This document shows positions 1 to 8,966 of a stretch of DNA of 64,000 nucleotides, piece by piece. Under the pieces are notes generated by a model. It made no database searches and was not told where the DNA came from. It saw only the letters and a program-made list of their open reading frames with translations. How positions within the stretch are numbered: position 1 is the stretch's first letter; each line of letters starts with the position of its first letter. The DNA comes from Tolypothrix bouteillei VB521301. GTDB taxonomy: Bacteria; Cyanobacteriota; Cyanobacteriia; Cyanobacteriales; Nostocaceae. The stretch spans positions 8,159,123 through 8,223,122 of the forward strand of contig NZ_JHEG04000001.1 in the NCBI RefSeq assembly GCF_000760695.4, written 5' to 3'. A program made the translations under genes and the position numbers.

Positions 1-41
1 CAAAAACTAGACGCCTTAGGCAATTACTTAGAGGACAATAT

Positions 42-617
42 ATGCTCCGAGACTTAAAAAAAGAAATTTTCTATCCATACCCGCCCGAAAAGGTTTGGCA
101 AGTGCTTACCAACCGCCGTGCCTTGGCTGCATGGTTAATGGAAAATAATTTTGAGCCGCGAGTGGGGCATAAATTTCAATTTCAAGACTCTACATTGCCC
201 GGTCTAAATGAAAGTATTGATTGTGAAGTGATTGAATTAGATGAGCCAAACCGTCTTTCCTACACGTGGCAGGACAGATTTATGTCCCGACCTTCCACAG
301 TCACGTGGATTTTAGAACCACAGGAAGGAGGAACTCAATTGCGTTTGGAACACAAAATTCTACAATCGCTCCCTACAGAATCACCCCAACCAAAGTATTC
401 TCACACTGGTAATTTAAATCACCGATATGGAACAACTGCTTTAGCTTATATGCCTGAAACAAGAACTCAGGAATTGAGGGAACGAACTTCCACGTTTAAT
501 TCTTTATTAAATGGAGCGTTCGCAACAAGTCCAAATACAAGCGTAATCCTCACGTCATTTTTAAATAGCCGATGGGAACATAAACTGGAATCTCTGCTAC
601 AAATGGTTAGTTGCTAA
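42..617 (+). CDS. AHSA1/SRPBCC-family protein with internal extension
   Basis: Residues 1-108 read as an Activator-of-Hsp90-ATPase-1-like (SRPBCC) domain: an N-terminal strand followed by PPEKVWQVLT, an AAWLMENNFEP segment, LSYTWQD near 72-78 and GGTQLRLEHKIL at 97-108. The usual closing helix (here RWEHKLESLL, about 177-186) is present, but about 60 residues (110-172) of low-similarity, polar sequence separate it from the last strand. In ordinary family members these elements are nearly adjacent, so an insertion is likely. SRPBCC domains bind hydrophobic ligands in a helix-grip fold; the substrate is unknown. Heptamer repeats begin at the stop codon. The start is the first ATG, preceded by GAGG (AGAGGACAATAT). 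It could be a degenerate member rather than an active one. Confidence 0.7.
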   Translation: MLRDLKKEIFYPYPPEKVWQVLTNRRALAAWLMENNFEPRVGHKFQFQDSTLPGLNESIDCEVIELDEPNRLSYTWQDRFMSRPSTVTWILEPQEGGTQLRLEHKILQSLPTESPQPKYSHTGNLNHRYGTTALAYMPETRTQELRERTSTFNSLLNGAFATSPNTSVILTSFLNSRWEHKLESLLQMVSC

Positions 618-820
618 TGGCTAATGGCTAATGGCTAATTGTTATACCAATTCTAAGTGAAGTTACACATTAATTGCCCTCACTCTAGAAGAGTGGACGG
701 CAGTTGCTTCAACGGGGGGAGCGCACGCTTCGCAAACGCCAGTCCCCAGGGCGAGGGAAACCCGCCTACAGGGCTAGTCTCACCATTAGCCATTAGCCAT
801 TAGCCATTAGCAATTAGCAT
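613..820. repeat. Heptamer repeats (TAATGGC) flanking a 47-nt dispersed repeat
   Basis: TAATGGC-type short tandem repeats occupy 613-640 (plus sense) and 783-820 (as the complement). Between them, at about 738-784, is a sequence whose reverse complement aligns without gaps over 47 nt, with ten mismatches, to 14169-14215. That second site is also flanked by the same heptamers. No gene is visible here. Confidence 0.7.
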
Positions 821-824
821 TTTA

Positions 825-1667
825 TTAACTTTTTGCCAGTCGCCAAAACGCGATCGCAGCGCCAAAAATGCTAAAAGTACTGAGAAGAATATGAAGAATA
901 GGGATACTGGGAGCAGATGAAGAATATATTTCACCATTGGGCATTTTTGCCCCCTGAAGGTTAGCCGCCTCAAGATCTGCTTCTTGAAGGTTAACTCCCT
1001 CAAGAACCGATTGCGACAGATTAGCATACCACAGCTTGCTTTTCTGAATGCGTGCTGATGTAAGATCGGCTTGTGAAAGATCGGCTTGTGTAAAGTTGGC
1101 TTCCTGTAGGTTTGCTTGTCGTAGATTAGCTTGCCATAGCTTAGCTCCTGTTAAATTAGCTTGCTGAAGGCTACCTAAAACCGATAAATTGGCTTGCCAC
1201 AAGTTGGCTTTGGATAAGTTAGCTTGTCGCAGGTTGGCTTGCCAAAAGATAGCTCGCGATAAATTAGCTTGCACAAGATTGGCTTGGGATAGATCGGTTT
1301 TTTGAAGACTCGCCGATGATAAGTTTGCTTGGGAAAGCTTAGCTTTCTGAAGATTTGCAGATGAGAAATTAGCTTCTGACAAGTTAGCTTGTATCAAATC
1401 GGCTCCAGACAAATTAGCATTTTGAAAGTTAGCATACTGAAGGTTAGCTCCTGATAAAATAGTTCCTGATAAGTTGCTGTCCTGAAGATTGGCGTAATCC
1501 AGATCTGCTCCCTGTAGGTTAGCTTGCGATAAATTGCATTTAACACACTTTTTTGTTGTTAGTAGTTGCTGGATATGTATGGGATTTGCCGCATATACTG
1601 GAGTTGTGACTAGAGCCATACTACCGATTGCAACATTTAGATAAATTTTGAGTGAATTGTGTTTCAT
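825..1667 (-). CDS. Secreted pentapeptide-repeat protein with C-terminal membrane anchor
   Basis: The protein has 280 residues. A signal peptide (about 1-26, ending VYAAN) is followed by a CVKC pair near residues 41-44. Then come about 190 residues of A(N/D)LxX pentapeptide repeats (SQANLQGADL, LRQANLSKANL and so on), which fold as a right-handed quadrilateral beta-helix in known members. A hydrophobic segment near the C-terminus (ILHILLSTFSIFGAAIAFW) and a short basic tail suggest anchoring in a membrane. The CxxC just before the repeats is something I associate with exported cyanobacterial members. No enzymatic domain is visible and the function is unknown. The spacing to the upstream remnant is 108 bp, which leaves room for its own promoter. 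Confidence 0.85.
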   Translation of the reverse strand: MKHNSLKIYLNVAIGSMALVTTPVYAANPIHIQQLLTTKKCVKCNLSQANLQGADLDYANLQDSNLSGTILSGANLQYANFQNANLSGADLIQANLSEANFSSANLQKAKLSQANLSSASLQKTDLSQANLVQANLSRAIFWQANLRQANLSKANLWQANLSVLGSLQQANLTGAKLWQANLRQANLQEANFTQADLSQADLTSARIQKSKLWYANLSQSVLEGVNLQEADLEAANLQGAKMPNGEIYSSSAPSIPILHILLSTFSIFGAAIAFWRLAKS

Positions 1668-1775
1668 ATAATACTGAATTTTTAGAAAGCGGCTTGCTCG
1701 GTCAACAGTTTTTTAGTTTGCGTGCTTGCTTTGTTTGCGATCGGCTCCTTTAGCAGCTACTAGTACACTGAGTGC

Positions 1776-2189
1776 TTAGAGCACATGATGACTTTCTTCT
1801 ACTGTCATGGCAATTTCTCCGGCAAAATAATTGCAGGCTATTTGAAACTTATGGATTAAAGCATCGCGATCGCCTCGAACTACCAATTGCGCTAACTCAC
1901 TGTAAGTTGCTGACAATCTCTCAATGGCTTGCTGTCGTTCTGATGTTGCAAGCAAAATATCTGCTATCATTGATGCAAATTGAGTCAACGAGCGGCTAAC
2001 TAAACCAATTTCTAGACGGAACGTCGGGCTAGAGAAGTTAAGATTGCGAGGGAGATCGATCTTCTCTTGACTCGAGAAAATACCGAGACTCAATGCTGTA
2101 AAGTTGCGGATTGCCTGAATAGCGACCATAATTTTGTCGTGCTCTTGCGGTTCGCAGGCGATGAGGTTACCACCATCCTTTTCAATCAT
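1776..2189 (-). pseudogene. tyrA: Prephenate dehydrogenase (TyrA) C-terminal fragment
   Basis: The 137 residues match the C-terminal, all-helical dimerisation domain of E. coli-type TyrA: EHDKIMVAIQAIRNF, SSPTFRLEIGLVSR and MIADILLATSERQ line up with EHD..M..IQALRHF, SSPIYRLEL and YADIIM of the enterobacterial enzyme. The NAD-binding Rossmann domain, and the chorismate-mutase domain of the bifunctional form, are absent. There is no room for them: the porin stop codon lies 11 bp upstream. AAGG precedes the ATG by 7 nt, so the fragment could be translated from the porin transcript. On family knowledge it cannot be catalytic alone. E. coli-type tyrA is known from scytonemin-type clusters of Nostocales, and a DAHP synthase lies 15 kb away. 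A stand-alone regulatory domain is the alternative. Confidence 0.75.
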
Positions 2190-2200
2190 ATCTAATAGCC

Positions 2201-4819
2201 TTAGAAAGAAAACACTGTGCGGAGTGTACCTGTAAGAACGGTACCATTGCTTTCCTGATTGCCTGGGTTTGTAATGACTTGTATGACTGGGGCAATTTGA
2301 ATATTGTTGCTAATGGGATAGTTGTAAAAAGCTTCAAAATTAGTTTGAGTGGCATTACCAACATCACGAGATATAAAGGGCTGACCAACAGCAATACCTG
2401 CTTTAGCACCTCGCACAAATAGATCGGGAAAAGCCAGACCTAGCATCCAGTAAGTGGGGCTGATATCACCAAAACTTGTGTCTTTATAACTAGCATGACC
2501 GTAGCGTCCAAAGACACCAAATCGATCTGACAAAGCTAATTCAAAGTTGGCTCCAAAGACATTAAATTGTCCACCTAAAATATTACCAAAAGCATACTGG
2601 AGACGAACTGCAAAGTTTTTAGAGGGCGCATATTCTACTTCAGCTATCCCTTGATGGGGATCGCCAAAGAATCCCCCAGTACTACCTCCATTAGGGTAAA
2701 GAGTGTATCCTATTGGAAAAATACCAGGAACAAAGGAAGTCGAATCTCTTGAAGTTGGTTCATTAGCAGCCGCCGCTATATAACCTGCTCGTGCTGTAAA
2801 AGGACCATCGCCTGGGTTCCAACTAATGACAGCACCTGCACCCAAGCCCTGAACTGGAAACAAAAGATAGTTGTTAACAAATGCTTGAGTGGAAAAATCT
2901 AAAAAGCTGAGGTTGGCGTAGCGGTTTGTGTCTATGTAATCGCTAAGAACTATTTTTGGACCGAGGGAAAGAATTACGTTTTTAAGAGGAGAGAAAGTAT
3001 AGAAGAGACGGGAAATACCCAATTGTTCTACTGGAGGTTTTGCAGCAAAATCCAAAACGCTACCAAGGCTGGGTTCAAGAAATCCTGCAGCATTATCATC
3101 CGCACCATCGCTTCCTGCATCCAATCGGATTTTTAACAAATCAGAACCACTGAAACTCGTGTTAAAATCCAAAGCTGCTCGATAAACAAAGGTTGGATTG
3201 GGTTGTTTTGTCGTAATTTCTCTCCCTGTCACGTCAACAATGCGATCGCCACTAAAACTACCTCCCGTCACACCAAAGATGACTTGACCTGTTAACTTGG
3301 TTGTTGTTGAAAACTGGTTGGCTTGCAATTCAGAAGTACGAACCTCTAATGTGTCTACACGCCCTTGTAACTTAGTTAACTCAGCAGCAAACTCTTCCCG
3401 AAGGCGTTCTAAAATAGCTATATCATCACGGGAAATAGCGGGGGTATTCCCTTGTGCTACAAGCTCGTTGATTTGCTCAATTGTTGTTTGCAGTGCGTTG
3501 GCAAATTCATAACGAGTCAAGGCTCGGTTACCTCGAAATCCACCATTTGGATTGGTTTTATTAATACCATAGCGATCGTTTAAAGAATAAAGTGCTTGAA
3601 AAGCCCAATCAGATGGTTGGATATCATCCAGTTGACTGACGGGGGTCATATCAACTTCTGATATTTGCCGATCTTCTAGTTGACTGACAGGCGTTATCTC
3701 AACTTCTGCTATTTGTTGGTTATCTAAATCTCTGCGGTTGACTGTATCTATTTGTCTGGGAACAGTTTGTTCAATGGGAAGAACACTCGTATTGGGGGCT
3801 TCTCTTGTTGTCAGATCTAATGATAAATCTTTAGAGGAACTGGAAATGGGTTGTTCCTTTGAGTTTTTTTTTGGCTCTAATATGGTGTTATCTTTGTCTG
3901 TTGGGGTTGTGGTAGTAAGATCGGCAACGGAAGCTATATTATCTTTGGGTTCCCAAAGTTCAACTAATTCTAAGATAGTAGGTTTTTTTTCAGAAATTCC
4001 TTCTCTTGAACTACTACTGTATGGACGTAAAGAATAAGGCGCACTGAAAGTTTTTTCTGAATATATTTTTGTAGAAACTTGTGTAAAATCAAAAACTTCT
4101 TGAGTTGGTGAAGAGTTGACGATTGGAGATTCCTCCGAGAAGAATTTGACAGAATCAACAAGATTTTTTGCACGTAAAGAGTAAGGAAGAGAAGATTGAG
4201 ATGAAGATTTTTTTGTAGAATCAGCCATTTCGGATGATGATTTTAAAGGTTTGGAAGTCGTAGCAGTTTCTGAAAAGAATCTTACAGAATCATTAAGATT
4301 GGAAAATTGTGAGAAATTTTCTTTTGAATTCTTTCTTTTATATGGACGTAGAGAGTATGGAGATGAAGAAGATTCTAGATTTTTATTTTGTGGTGTAACT
4401 CTCCACTCACGATTCTTACTTTCTAAAGTTTTTGATTTTTCAATCATTAATTGTGCCAAACTTTTCGATTCAGTTTCTTGGATATTTTCTTCCTGGTTTC
4501 TTAACTCTATATTTGTAGGAGAAAATTTTTCATCTTTTTTATTGGAGCACGCTAAATTTGTGTTGGAAAATCCACAAGATATAACTGCTTCTGCGGTAAA
4601 AAGCTGATTTTGTTGAGATTTTTTTCGAGCATATATCACTGTTCTAGAAGGTGCTAATACCTTAGAAGGTAAATTTGTCTCGACAGCTAAAATTTTCTCA
4701 AAAGGAATGTTTTCAGGTATGTCTGTTTCGGCACGAGTTGGATGTTGTTGGGTAACTATACCAAGAAGACTTAAGCTACCAATAACAGATAAATTGGGAA
4801 AACGATGTCTTAAAGTCAT
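2201..4819 (-). CDS. Iron-uptake-type porin: SLH domain, coiled coil, OprB-like barrel
   Basis: The protein has 872 residues. A signal peptide (about 1-30, ending TRA) is followed by a long Ser/Lys-rich region (30-390). An S-layer-homology domain comes next (starting near residue 394 with IQPSDWAFQALYSL and including LTRYEFANAL). A short coiled coil follows (LREEFAAELTKLQGRVDTLE), and then an OprB/SomA-type beta-barrel to the terminal GTLRTVFSF. This is the architecture of major cyanobacterial outer-membrane porins, where SLH binds pyruvylated cell-wall polymer. Those are usually 500-600 residues, so the N-terminal extension is unusual. It carries three PYSLR motifs (154, 212, 261) and two DSV(R/K)FFSE motifs (177, 222), plus a tandem EVxxTPVSQLxD. 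The TyrA remnant follows in the same direction. Confidence 0.85.
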   Translation of the reverse strand: MTLRHRFPNLSVIGSLSLLGIVTQQHPTRAETDIPENIPFEKILAVETNLPSKVLAPSRTVIYARKKSQQNQLFTAEAVISCGFSNTNLACSNKKDEKFSPTNIELRNQEENIQETESKSLAQLMIEKSKTLESKNREWRVTPQNKNLESSSSPYSLRPYKRKNSKENFSQFSNLNDSVRFFSETATTSKPLKSSSEMADSTKKSSSQSSLPYSLRAKNLVDSVKFFSEESPIVNSSPTQEVFDFTQVSTKIYSEKTFSAPYSLRPYSSSSREGISEKKPTILELVELWEPKDNIASVADLTTTTPTDKDNTILEPKKNSKEQPISSSSKDLSLDLTTREAPNTSVLPIEQTVPRQIDTVNRRDLDNQQIAEVEITPVSQLEDRQISEVDMTPVSQLDDIQPSDWAFQALYSLNDRYGINKTNPNGGFRGNRALTRYEFANALQTTIEQINELVAQGNTPAISRDDIAILERLREEFAAELTKLQGRVDTLEVRTSELQANQFSTTTKLTGQVIFGVTGGSFSGDRIVDVTGREITTKQPNPTFVYRAALDFNTSFSGSDLLKIRLDAGSDGADDNAAGFLEPSLGSVLDFAAKPPVEQLGISRLFYTFSPLKNVILSLGPKIVLSDYIDTNRYANLSFLDFSTQAFVNNYLLFPVQGLGAGAVISWNPGDGPFTARAGYIAAAANEPTSRDSTSFVPGIFPIGYTLYPNGGSTGGFFGDPHQGIAEVEYAPSKNFAVRLQYAFGNILGGQFNVFGANFELALSDRFGVFGRYGHASYKDTSFGDISPTYWMLGLAFPDLFVRGAKAGIAVGQPFISRDVGNATQTNFEAFYNYPISNNIQIAPVIQVITNPGNQESNGTVLTGTLRTVFSF

Positions 4820-4825
4820 TTGTTT

Positions 4826-4962
4826 AATGATTAGTAGTTAGTGGTCGGTGGTTAGTGGTTAGTGGTTAGTAATTAGTTGTTATACCGCTGAGGTCTAATG
4901 ACTCATAACAAATGATTGCGACTGTAGTAAGCGACAAACGACAAACTACTAACCACTAACCT
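4826..4962. repeat. TTAGTGG-type degenerate short tandem repeats
   Basis: Runs of TTAGTGG/TTAGTAG heptamers occur at about 4830-4880, and their complement (CTAACCACTAAC) at about 4947-4962. They fill the gap between the porin start and the CopA stop. They belong to the short tandem repeat class seen at several other places in this window. Confidence 0.6.
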
Positions 4963-7321
4963 AAAAATAAATTTTGGGTTGAAATGTACGCAGGCGTAAG
5001 GCATTAGTAATGACGGAAAATGAACTAAAAGCCATTGCGGCTCCTGCAATAATTGGGTTTAGCAACCAACCGGTGAATGGAAAGAGAACTCCGGTAGCGA
5101 TGGGAATTCCAGCAAGGTTGTAAATGAAGGCAAAAAGCAGATTTTGGCGGATATTGCGAATAGTCGCACGGCTTAACTGAATTGCTGTGATAATTCCTTC
5201 TAAATCGCCCGATATGAGGGTAATATCGCTAGCGGCGATCGCAACATCTGTCCCGGTTCCTATGGCAATCCCAACATCTGCTTGTGCAAGGGCTGGTGCA
5301 TCATTAATCCCATCCCCTACCATAGCAACAATAGATTGGGGGAATGGGGTAGTCAGAGATGGGGGGAATAATTGTAAATCGACTCTTCCCCCTTTCTCTC
5401 GTTCCCCCTGTCTCCCGTTCCTCTCAGATTTCAGAGATTGAATGACTTGAGCTTTTTGATCGGGTCGCACTTCTGCAAACACTCTCTTGATACCCAGTTG
5501 TAGAGCAATTGCGATCGCAGATGCACGATTGTCTCCAGTCAGCATGATAACGTCTAAACCCATTTTTTGGAGTACTCTTACAACTTCTTTTGATGAAGGT
5601 TTTAAAGCATCAGAGATTCCAACTAAGCCTTGAATCGATCCATCTACCGCAATCCATACTAGGGTTTTACCTGCTGCTTCTAAAATGATTTTTTGTTTGT
5701 GGAATCTATATGTATTAATACCTTGTTCTTCTAGCCAACGTTGGGTTCCAATTTGAACCAAACAACCTGAAACTCCACCTTGAATACCCATCCCTGGATA
5801 TGCTTGGAAATTTCTGGCTCGCAGGGATTGAATTTTTACCGTATCAATACCTTGCGATTTTGCGTACTTGATTATTGCTTCAGCTAAGGGATGTTCGGAA
5901 TCTTGTTCTACCGCCGCAACCATTTGTAGAAGTTTAAGTTCGTTCTGGTCTTGGGTACCTTTAGCAGTAAAAAAGTCGGTCACAGTTGGCTTTCCCTCTG
6001 TGAGAGTTCCAGTTTTATCTAGCACAATCGTTTGTATTTTGTGCGCTAGTTCTAAACTTTCAGCTCCTTTAATTAAAATCCCATGTTCTGCACCTATGCC
6101 CGTTCCTACCATAACTGATGTCGGAGTTGCTAAACCTAAAGCGCAAGGGCATGCAATAATCAACACTCCTATTGCTGTTATTAAGGATAGGGTGAGGTTA
6201 CCGACAATACTAAACCAGACGAGAAATGTGATGCTCGCGATCGCGATAACTGCTGGTACAAACCATCCTGTCACTCGATCTGCCAGACGCTGAATTGGTG
6301 CTTTCGACGCTTGGGCTTCTTGCACTAGCTTCACGATTTGGGACAATACTGTATCGCGTCCCACTCGCGTTGCCTGGAATATTAACACACTGGTTTTGTT
6401 AATTGTAGCACCAATAACTTCATCTTGCGGTTGTTTTTTTACAGGCATACTTTCACCTGTAATCATAGCTTCATCCACAGAAGAAATTCCATCAATCACT
6501 TCTCCATCTACCGGAATTTTTTCTCCCGGACGTACCAAGATAACATCACCAACAGCTACTTCCTGAATTGGAATATTAATTTCTACGTTATCGCGGATAA
6601 TACAAGCAGTTTTGGGTTGCAACCCCATTAATTTACGTATAGATTCGTAGGTTTTACTTTTGGCATGATGTTCCAACAAACGACCTAACAAAATTAAAGT
6701 AATAACAACTGTAGCAGCTTCATAATATACATCAGTCATTAAACCATTAGATATAAATAAATCGGGAAAAAGCGTCACAAATAGGGAATAAAAATAAGCT
6801 GCACTCGTCCCTAAAACAACTAATGTATCCATTGTTGCTCTTCGACCTTTAAAAGCTTTCCATGCATTACGATAAAAGAAAGCACCGCACCAAAATTGTA
6901 CGGGAGTTGCTAACAGTAACTGTACCCAAGGATTGCTTAAGACTGTTGGAATAAAAGATAAGTGCAATCCCATCATATGTGGTAGCGATCCTAAAAAAAT
7001 TTGGATGCTGTGGATACTGGCAAATATCAACTTGCGTGTAAGGTTGCGTGACTTTGCCAAATAAGCTGCACTTTTTGCATCTTCTTCAACAGTATTTATG
7101 ACCTCATCTGATTGAGAGTAAGAAGAGTATCCAGCAGCATCGATCGCAGCTTGAATTTTTTCGAGATTTGTTCGCAACTTTTCGTATCGAACAGTAGCAA
7201 TTTCTGCAGCAAAGTTCACATTGCACTGCAATACTCCAGGTACAGAACGAATTGCTGCTTCAACACTTTGGGCGCAAGCAGCACAACTCATACCACTTAA
7301 TTTTAATGTGAGAGTTTCCAT
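4961..7321 (-). CDS. copA: Copper-translocating P1B-type ATPase (CopA/PacS/CtaA type)
   Basis: The protein has 786 residues. An N-terminal heavy-metal-associated domain carries GMSCAAC (C13, C16). Membrane helices follow, with the P1B Cu(I) motif CPC (C391-C393), the phosphorylation motif DKTGT (D435), SEHP at 475-478, TGDN at 596 and GDGINDAP at 669-676. It uses ATP to move Cu(I) out of the cytosol, or into thylakoids if of PacS type; the sequence does not decide which. Between the P-domain lysine region ([11 protein letters not shown]) and VAMVGDG, an extra 32 residues (about 632-663, DNA 5333-5428) are encoded by G/C-purine-skewed repeat-like DNA absent from normal family members. The frame stays open. 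An upstream AAAGGG lies about 10 nt before the ATG. The PepSY-type, HMA and cNMP-binding genes upstream on the same strand form a plausible metal operon. Confidence 0.93.
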   Translation of the reverse strand: METLTLKLSGMSCAACAQSVEAAIRSVPGVLQCNVNFAAEIATVRYEKLRTNLEKIQAAIDAAGYSSYSQSDEVINTVEEDAKSAAYLAKSRNLTRKLIFASIHSIQIFLGSLPHMMGLHLSFIPTVLSNPWVQLLLATPVQFWCGAFFYRNAWKAFKGRRATMDTLVVLGTSAAYFYSLFVTLFPDLFISNGLMTDVYYEAATVVITLILLGRLLEHHAKSKTYESIRKLMGLQPKTACIIRDNVEINIPIQEVAVGDVILVRPGEKIPVDGEVIDGISSVDEAMITGESMPVKKQPQDEVIGATINKTSVLIFQATRVGRDTVLSQIVKLVQEAQASKAPIQRLADRVTGWFVPAVIAIASITFLVWFSIVGNLTLSLITAIGVLIIACPCALGLATPTSVMVGTGIGAEHGILIKGAESLELAHKIQTIVLDKTGTLTEGKPTVTDFFTAKGTQDQNELKLLQMVAAVEQDSEHPLAEAIIKYAKSQGIDTVKIQSLRARNFQAYPGMGIQGGVSGCLVQIGTQRWLEEQGINTYRFHKQKIILEAAGKTLVWIAVDGSIQGLVGISDALKPSSKEVVRVLQKMGLDVIMLTGDNRASAIAIALQLGIKRVFAEVRPDQKAQVIQSLKSERNGRQGEREKGGRVDLQLFPPSLTTPFPQSIVAMVGDGINDAPALAQADVGIAIGTGTDVAIAASDITLISGDLEGIITAIQLSRATIRNIRQNLLFAFIYNLAGIPIATGVLFPFTGWLLNPIIAGAAMAFSSFSVITNALRLRTFQPKIYF
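5333..5428 (-). repeat. In-frame repeat-like insertion inside copA
   Basis: On the plus strand this is CCCCCTTTCTC / GTTCCCCCTGTCTCCC-type pyrimidine-rich DNA. It resembles the intergenic tract at 15345-15385 (CCCCTTGTCTCCCTTGTC). It adds 32 residues to the CopA P-domain without breaking the frame. Confidence 0.6.
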
Positions 7322-7373
7322 GTGAGATTAACCCTTTGAATTTGATGTTATTAAGTAAATGAGTGACTGGGAA

Positions 7374-7395
7374 TTGGTGACCCTTTGGGTCACCA
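7374..7395. repeat. Perfect 9-bp hairpin between copA and PepSY gene
   Basis: TGGTGACCC, TTT, GGGTCACCA at 7375-7395. Outer bases (GTGACTGG on the left, CCAGTCAC on the right) can extend pairing imperfectly. There is no U-tract on the minus-strand (transcript) side, so it is not a convincing terminator. It lies in the 120-bp spacer of a same-strand gene pair and could be a processing or operator site. Confidence 0.45.
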
Positions 7396-7444
7396 GTCAC
7401 TGTATTATGCGTTCTTTCGGTACTCTTGCTAGCACAATAACTTA

Positions 7445-7732
7445 CTACTGTCTCTTGATATTTTTACGCCCAAATATCCGTAGCATGCTAAACCCTGTCA
7501 CCAGTAACCCTAACAATGCCAAACCACTTAAAGCTGAGTAAACTACATAACCAGAACCAAAAAAAATCTTCCCACTATGAATTTTTCGGATGAATTTAAC
7601 TGCAGTGTCAAAATGCATCTCTTCCAAAATGGGTGAAACAGTTCCAGTTAAAGCCATCAACATTAGAGGTATGGATACCATGATTGATAGTTGTCGATGG
7701 TATTTACGAAATAAAGATGAAACGGTTGCCAT
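7445..7732 (-). CDS. Small PepSY-type membrane protein
   Basis: The protein has 95 residues with two hydrophobic segments (about 17-33 and 60-85). The order is a basic N-terminus with FRKYHRQLS, a first helix with PLMLMALTGTVSPI, a soluble loop with IRKIHSGKIF, and a second helix ending in the basic tail RKNIKRQ. The HR(Q/W)LS helix and the later IHSG motif are features of PepSY-associated membrane proteins, many of which sit beside metal-uptake or reductase genes. It is much shorter than the three- to four-helix members, so it is either a minimal version or a remnant. GGAG lies 11 nt before the ATG. The position between copA and the HMA gene suggests a metal-related role; that is an inference. 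Confidence 0.65.
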   Translation of the reverse strand: MATVSSLFRKYHRQLSIMVSIPLMLMALTGTVSPILEEMHFDTAVKFIRKIHSGKIFFGSGYVVYSALSGLALLGLLVTGFSMLRIFGRKNIKRQ

Positions 7733-7764
7733 AAGTTATTTGGCTCCTTTAAGGGTGAAGAGTG

Positions 7765-7850
7765 AAGGGTGACGTATAAAGTATGAAGGTAAAGTATGAA
7801 GTATGAAGGGTAAAACTCATTTTTCATCCTTTATCCTTCATACTTGTTAA
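7765..7850. repeat. GTATGAAG-type short tandem repeats
   Basis: AGTATGAAGG/AAAGTATGAAG units on the left and their complement (CCTTCATACTT) on the right make a loose inverted array between two same-strand genes. The same units recur at about 16985-17045 and 20525-20545. Confidence 0.55.
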
Positions 7851-8041
7851 ATGGCAGGATAACCAATTCTGACTAGTGCTTGCCTAACTGTGAATTCTGA
7901 TACTTTTGTGGCAATACTTACAAGCTTTAGTCTTGGATCTGTGAGCACTGTAGCGTTAGGATCGATGGCTTGAATTGCTTTAGTAATCTTATCAGCACAG
8001 ACAGAACAAGCCATTTTTGGAATTGTTAATTGAAATGCCAT
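7847..8041 (-). CDS. CopZ/Atx1-like heavy-metal-associated domain protein
   Basis: This 64-residue single-domain protein has the beta-alpha-beta-beta-alpha-beta pattern of HMA metallochaperones. The metal-binding loop is MACSVC (C12, C15), preceded by the strand FQLTIPK. A late IGYP replaces the more usual GY motif. Such proteins carry Cu(I) to the N-terminal HMA domain of a CopA-type ATPase, encoded here 0.5 kb downstream on the same strand. The start is the only suitable ATG; the ribosome-binding site is weak. It lies 12 bp downstream of the cNMP-binding gene, so the two are probably co-transcribed. Zn or Hg as substrate cannot be excluded. Confidence 0.85.
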   Translation of the reverse strand: MAFQLTIPKMACSVCADKITKAIQAIDPNATVLTDPRLKLVSIATKVSEFTVRQALVRIGYPAI

Positions 8042-8053
8042 AGTTATGTATTT

Positions 8054-8590
8054 TTAGGATTGCGAACCGTCATCAAAACTAATGTCGTTGTATTTCAGGG
8101 AAACTGTATCTTGATAGACAAGCATAGCGGCTAAAGCTGTTTCAGCCTCACGCAAACGCTGTGCAATCAAATAACTAAAACTGCGCTTTAGAGCAATACC
8201 AAGATTAATATTTCCATCCATAAATCGGTGAAAAGCTTCAGAAGTCAACTCCCACACCAAACAAGATGTTGTCGCTACTACAGAAGATGAATGAGGTCTA
8301 CTCTCTAGAAAAGACATTTCACCAAAAATTGCAGGAGCCAGTGTACGCCGTAAAGTGACTTCTCGAAATTGGCTCAATTCATGTTCTGGTGCTAGTTTGC
8401 GAACTTGACAGACTCCTTCAAAAAGGATGAGAAGAATTGGCTCTGTAGTGCCTTCTTCAATCAATCTTTCGCCAGATTGAACTTTGCGTACTTTACCATG
8501 AGAAAACAGTTTTTGTCGCTGAGTTTGTGGTATAGAGAAAAAAGGCAGATCGTTGAATTGGTTGAGGGCATCAGTATCAATCGCATTCAT
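8054..8590 (-). CDS. Cyclic-nucleotide-binding-domain (Crp/Fnr-like) protein without HTH
   Basis: I chose the ATG at 8590 because GAGG lies 9 nt before it; an upstream in-frame start would add 12 residues. The 178 residues contain one cNMP-binding beta-roll: LPFFSIPQTQRQKL, SGERLIEEG, LILFEGVCQVRK, then IFGEMSFLESRPHSSSVVA, which is the phosphate-binding-cassette region with the usual FGE and R-x-x-(S/A) pattern, and the closing helix. The chain ends about 35 residues later without a winged-helix DNA-binding domain. It may therefore act through protein contact or be a truncated regulator. It is the first gene of the copper group and could regulate it; that is an inference. Confidence 0.75.
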   Translation of the reverse strand: MNAIDTDALNQFNDLPFFSIPQTQRQKLFSHGKVRKVQSGERLIEEGTTEPILLILFEGVCQVRKLAPEHELSQFREVTLRRTLAPAIFGEMSFLESRPHSSSVVATTSCLVWELTSEAFHRFMDGNINLGIALKRSFSYLIAQRLREAETALAAMLVYQDTVSLKYNDISFDDGSQS

Positions 8591-8966
8591 TTTTCTAATC
8601 CTCAAAAGGTGTTCGTGGATAAGCAAGTAGTTCTCTCAAGTCAGCTTTTCAGAACAGATTGTGGTTTCAGTTGTCTGAAACACACTTTTTGTCGTGCGAG
8701 TCTTTTGCGCTAAAACATCTATACAGTCTTCAACTTGGTGGGAAAACCCAGTTTCTCTAAAAGTGCAAAGTTTGCTTTTGTTGTTTTACAGACGCTTTAT
8801 ACACAACGTCTTAATTAAGAAACTAGGCTGTGTAAGATTAATGTACTGATGCTTTAGGAGAATCAAGGCTTCACAAGCCTGCAAAAATAAGCGATCGCTG
8901 GAAACTAGAAACTGCTAAAGAGGAATTTGAGAACAGTACAGTAATCAAATGTACTGAGTATTTAGG
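8591..8966. other. Gene-free 376-bp spacer
   Basis: It contains a small hairpin (AGGCTT CAC AAGCCT, about 8867-8881), a GCGATCGC site near 8892 and AT-rich DNA. It separates the copper group from the aromatic cluster, so it should hold the promoter of the cNMP gene and the end of the cluster transcript. No reading frame here resembles a protein. Confidence 0.5.

Noticed and set aside
800..1027. Minus-strand 75-codon frame overlapping the pentapeptide gene
   Set aside because: Out of frame with a strongly patterned gene and ending in heptamer-encoded residues.
7375..7395. Intrinsic terminator between copA and the PepSY gene
   Set aside because: The 9-bp stem is good, but no U-tract follows on the transcribed (minus) strand.
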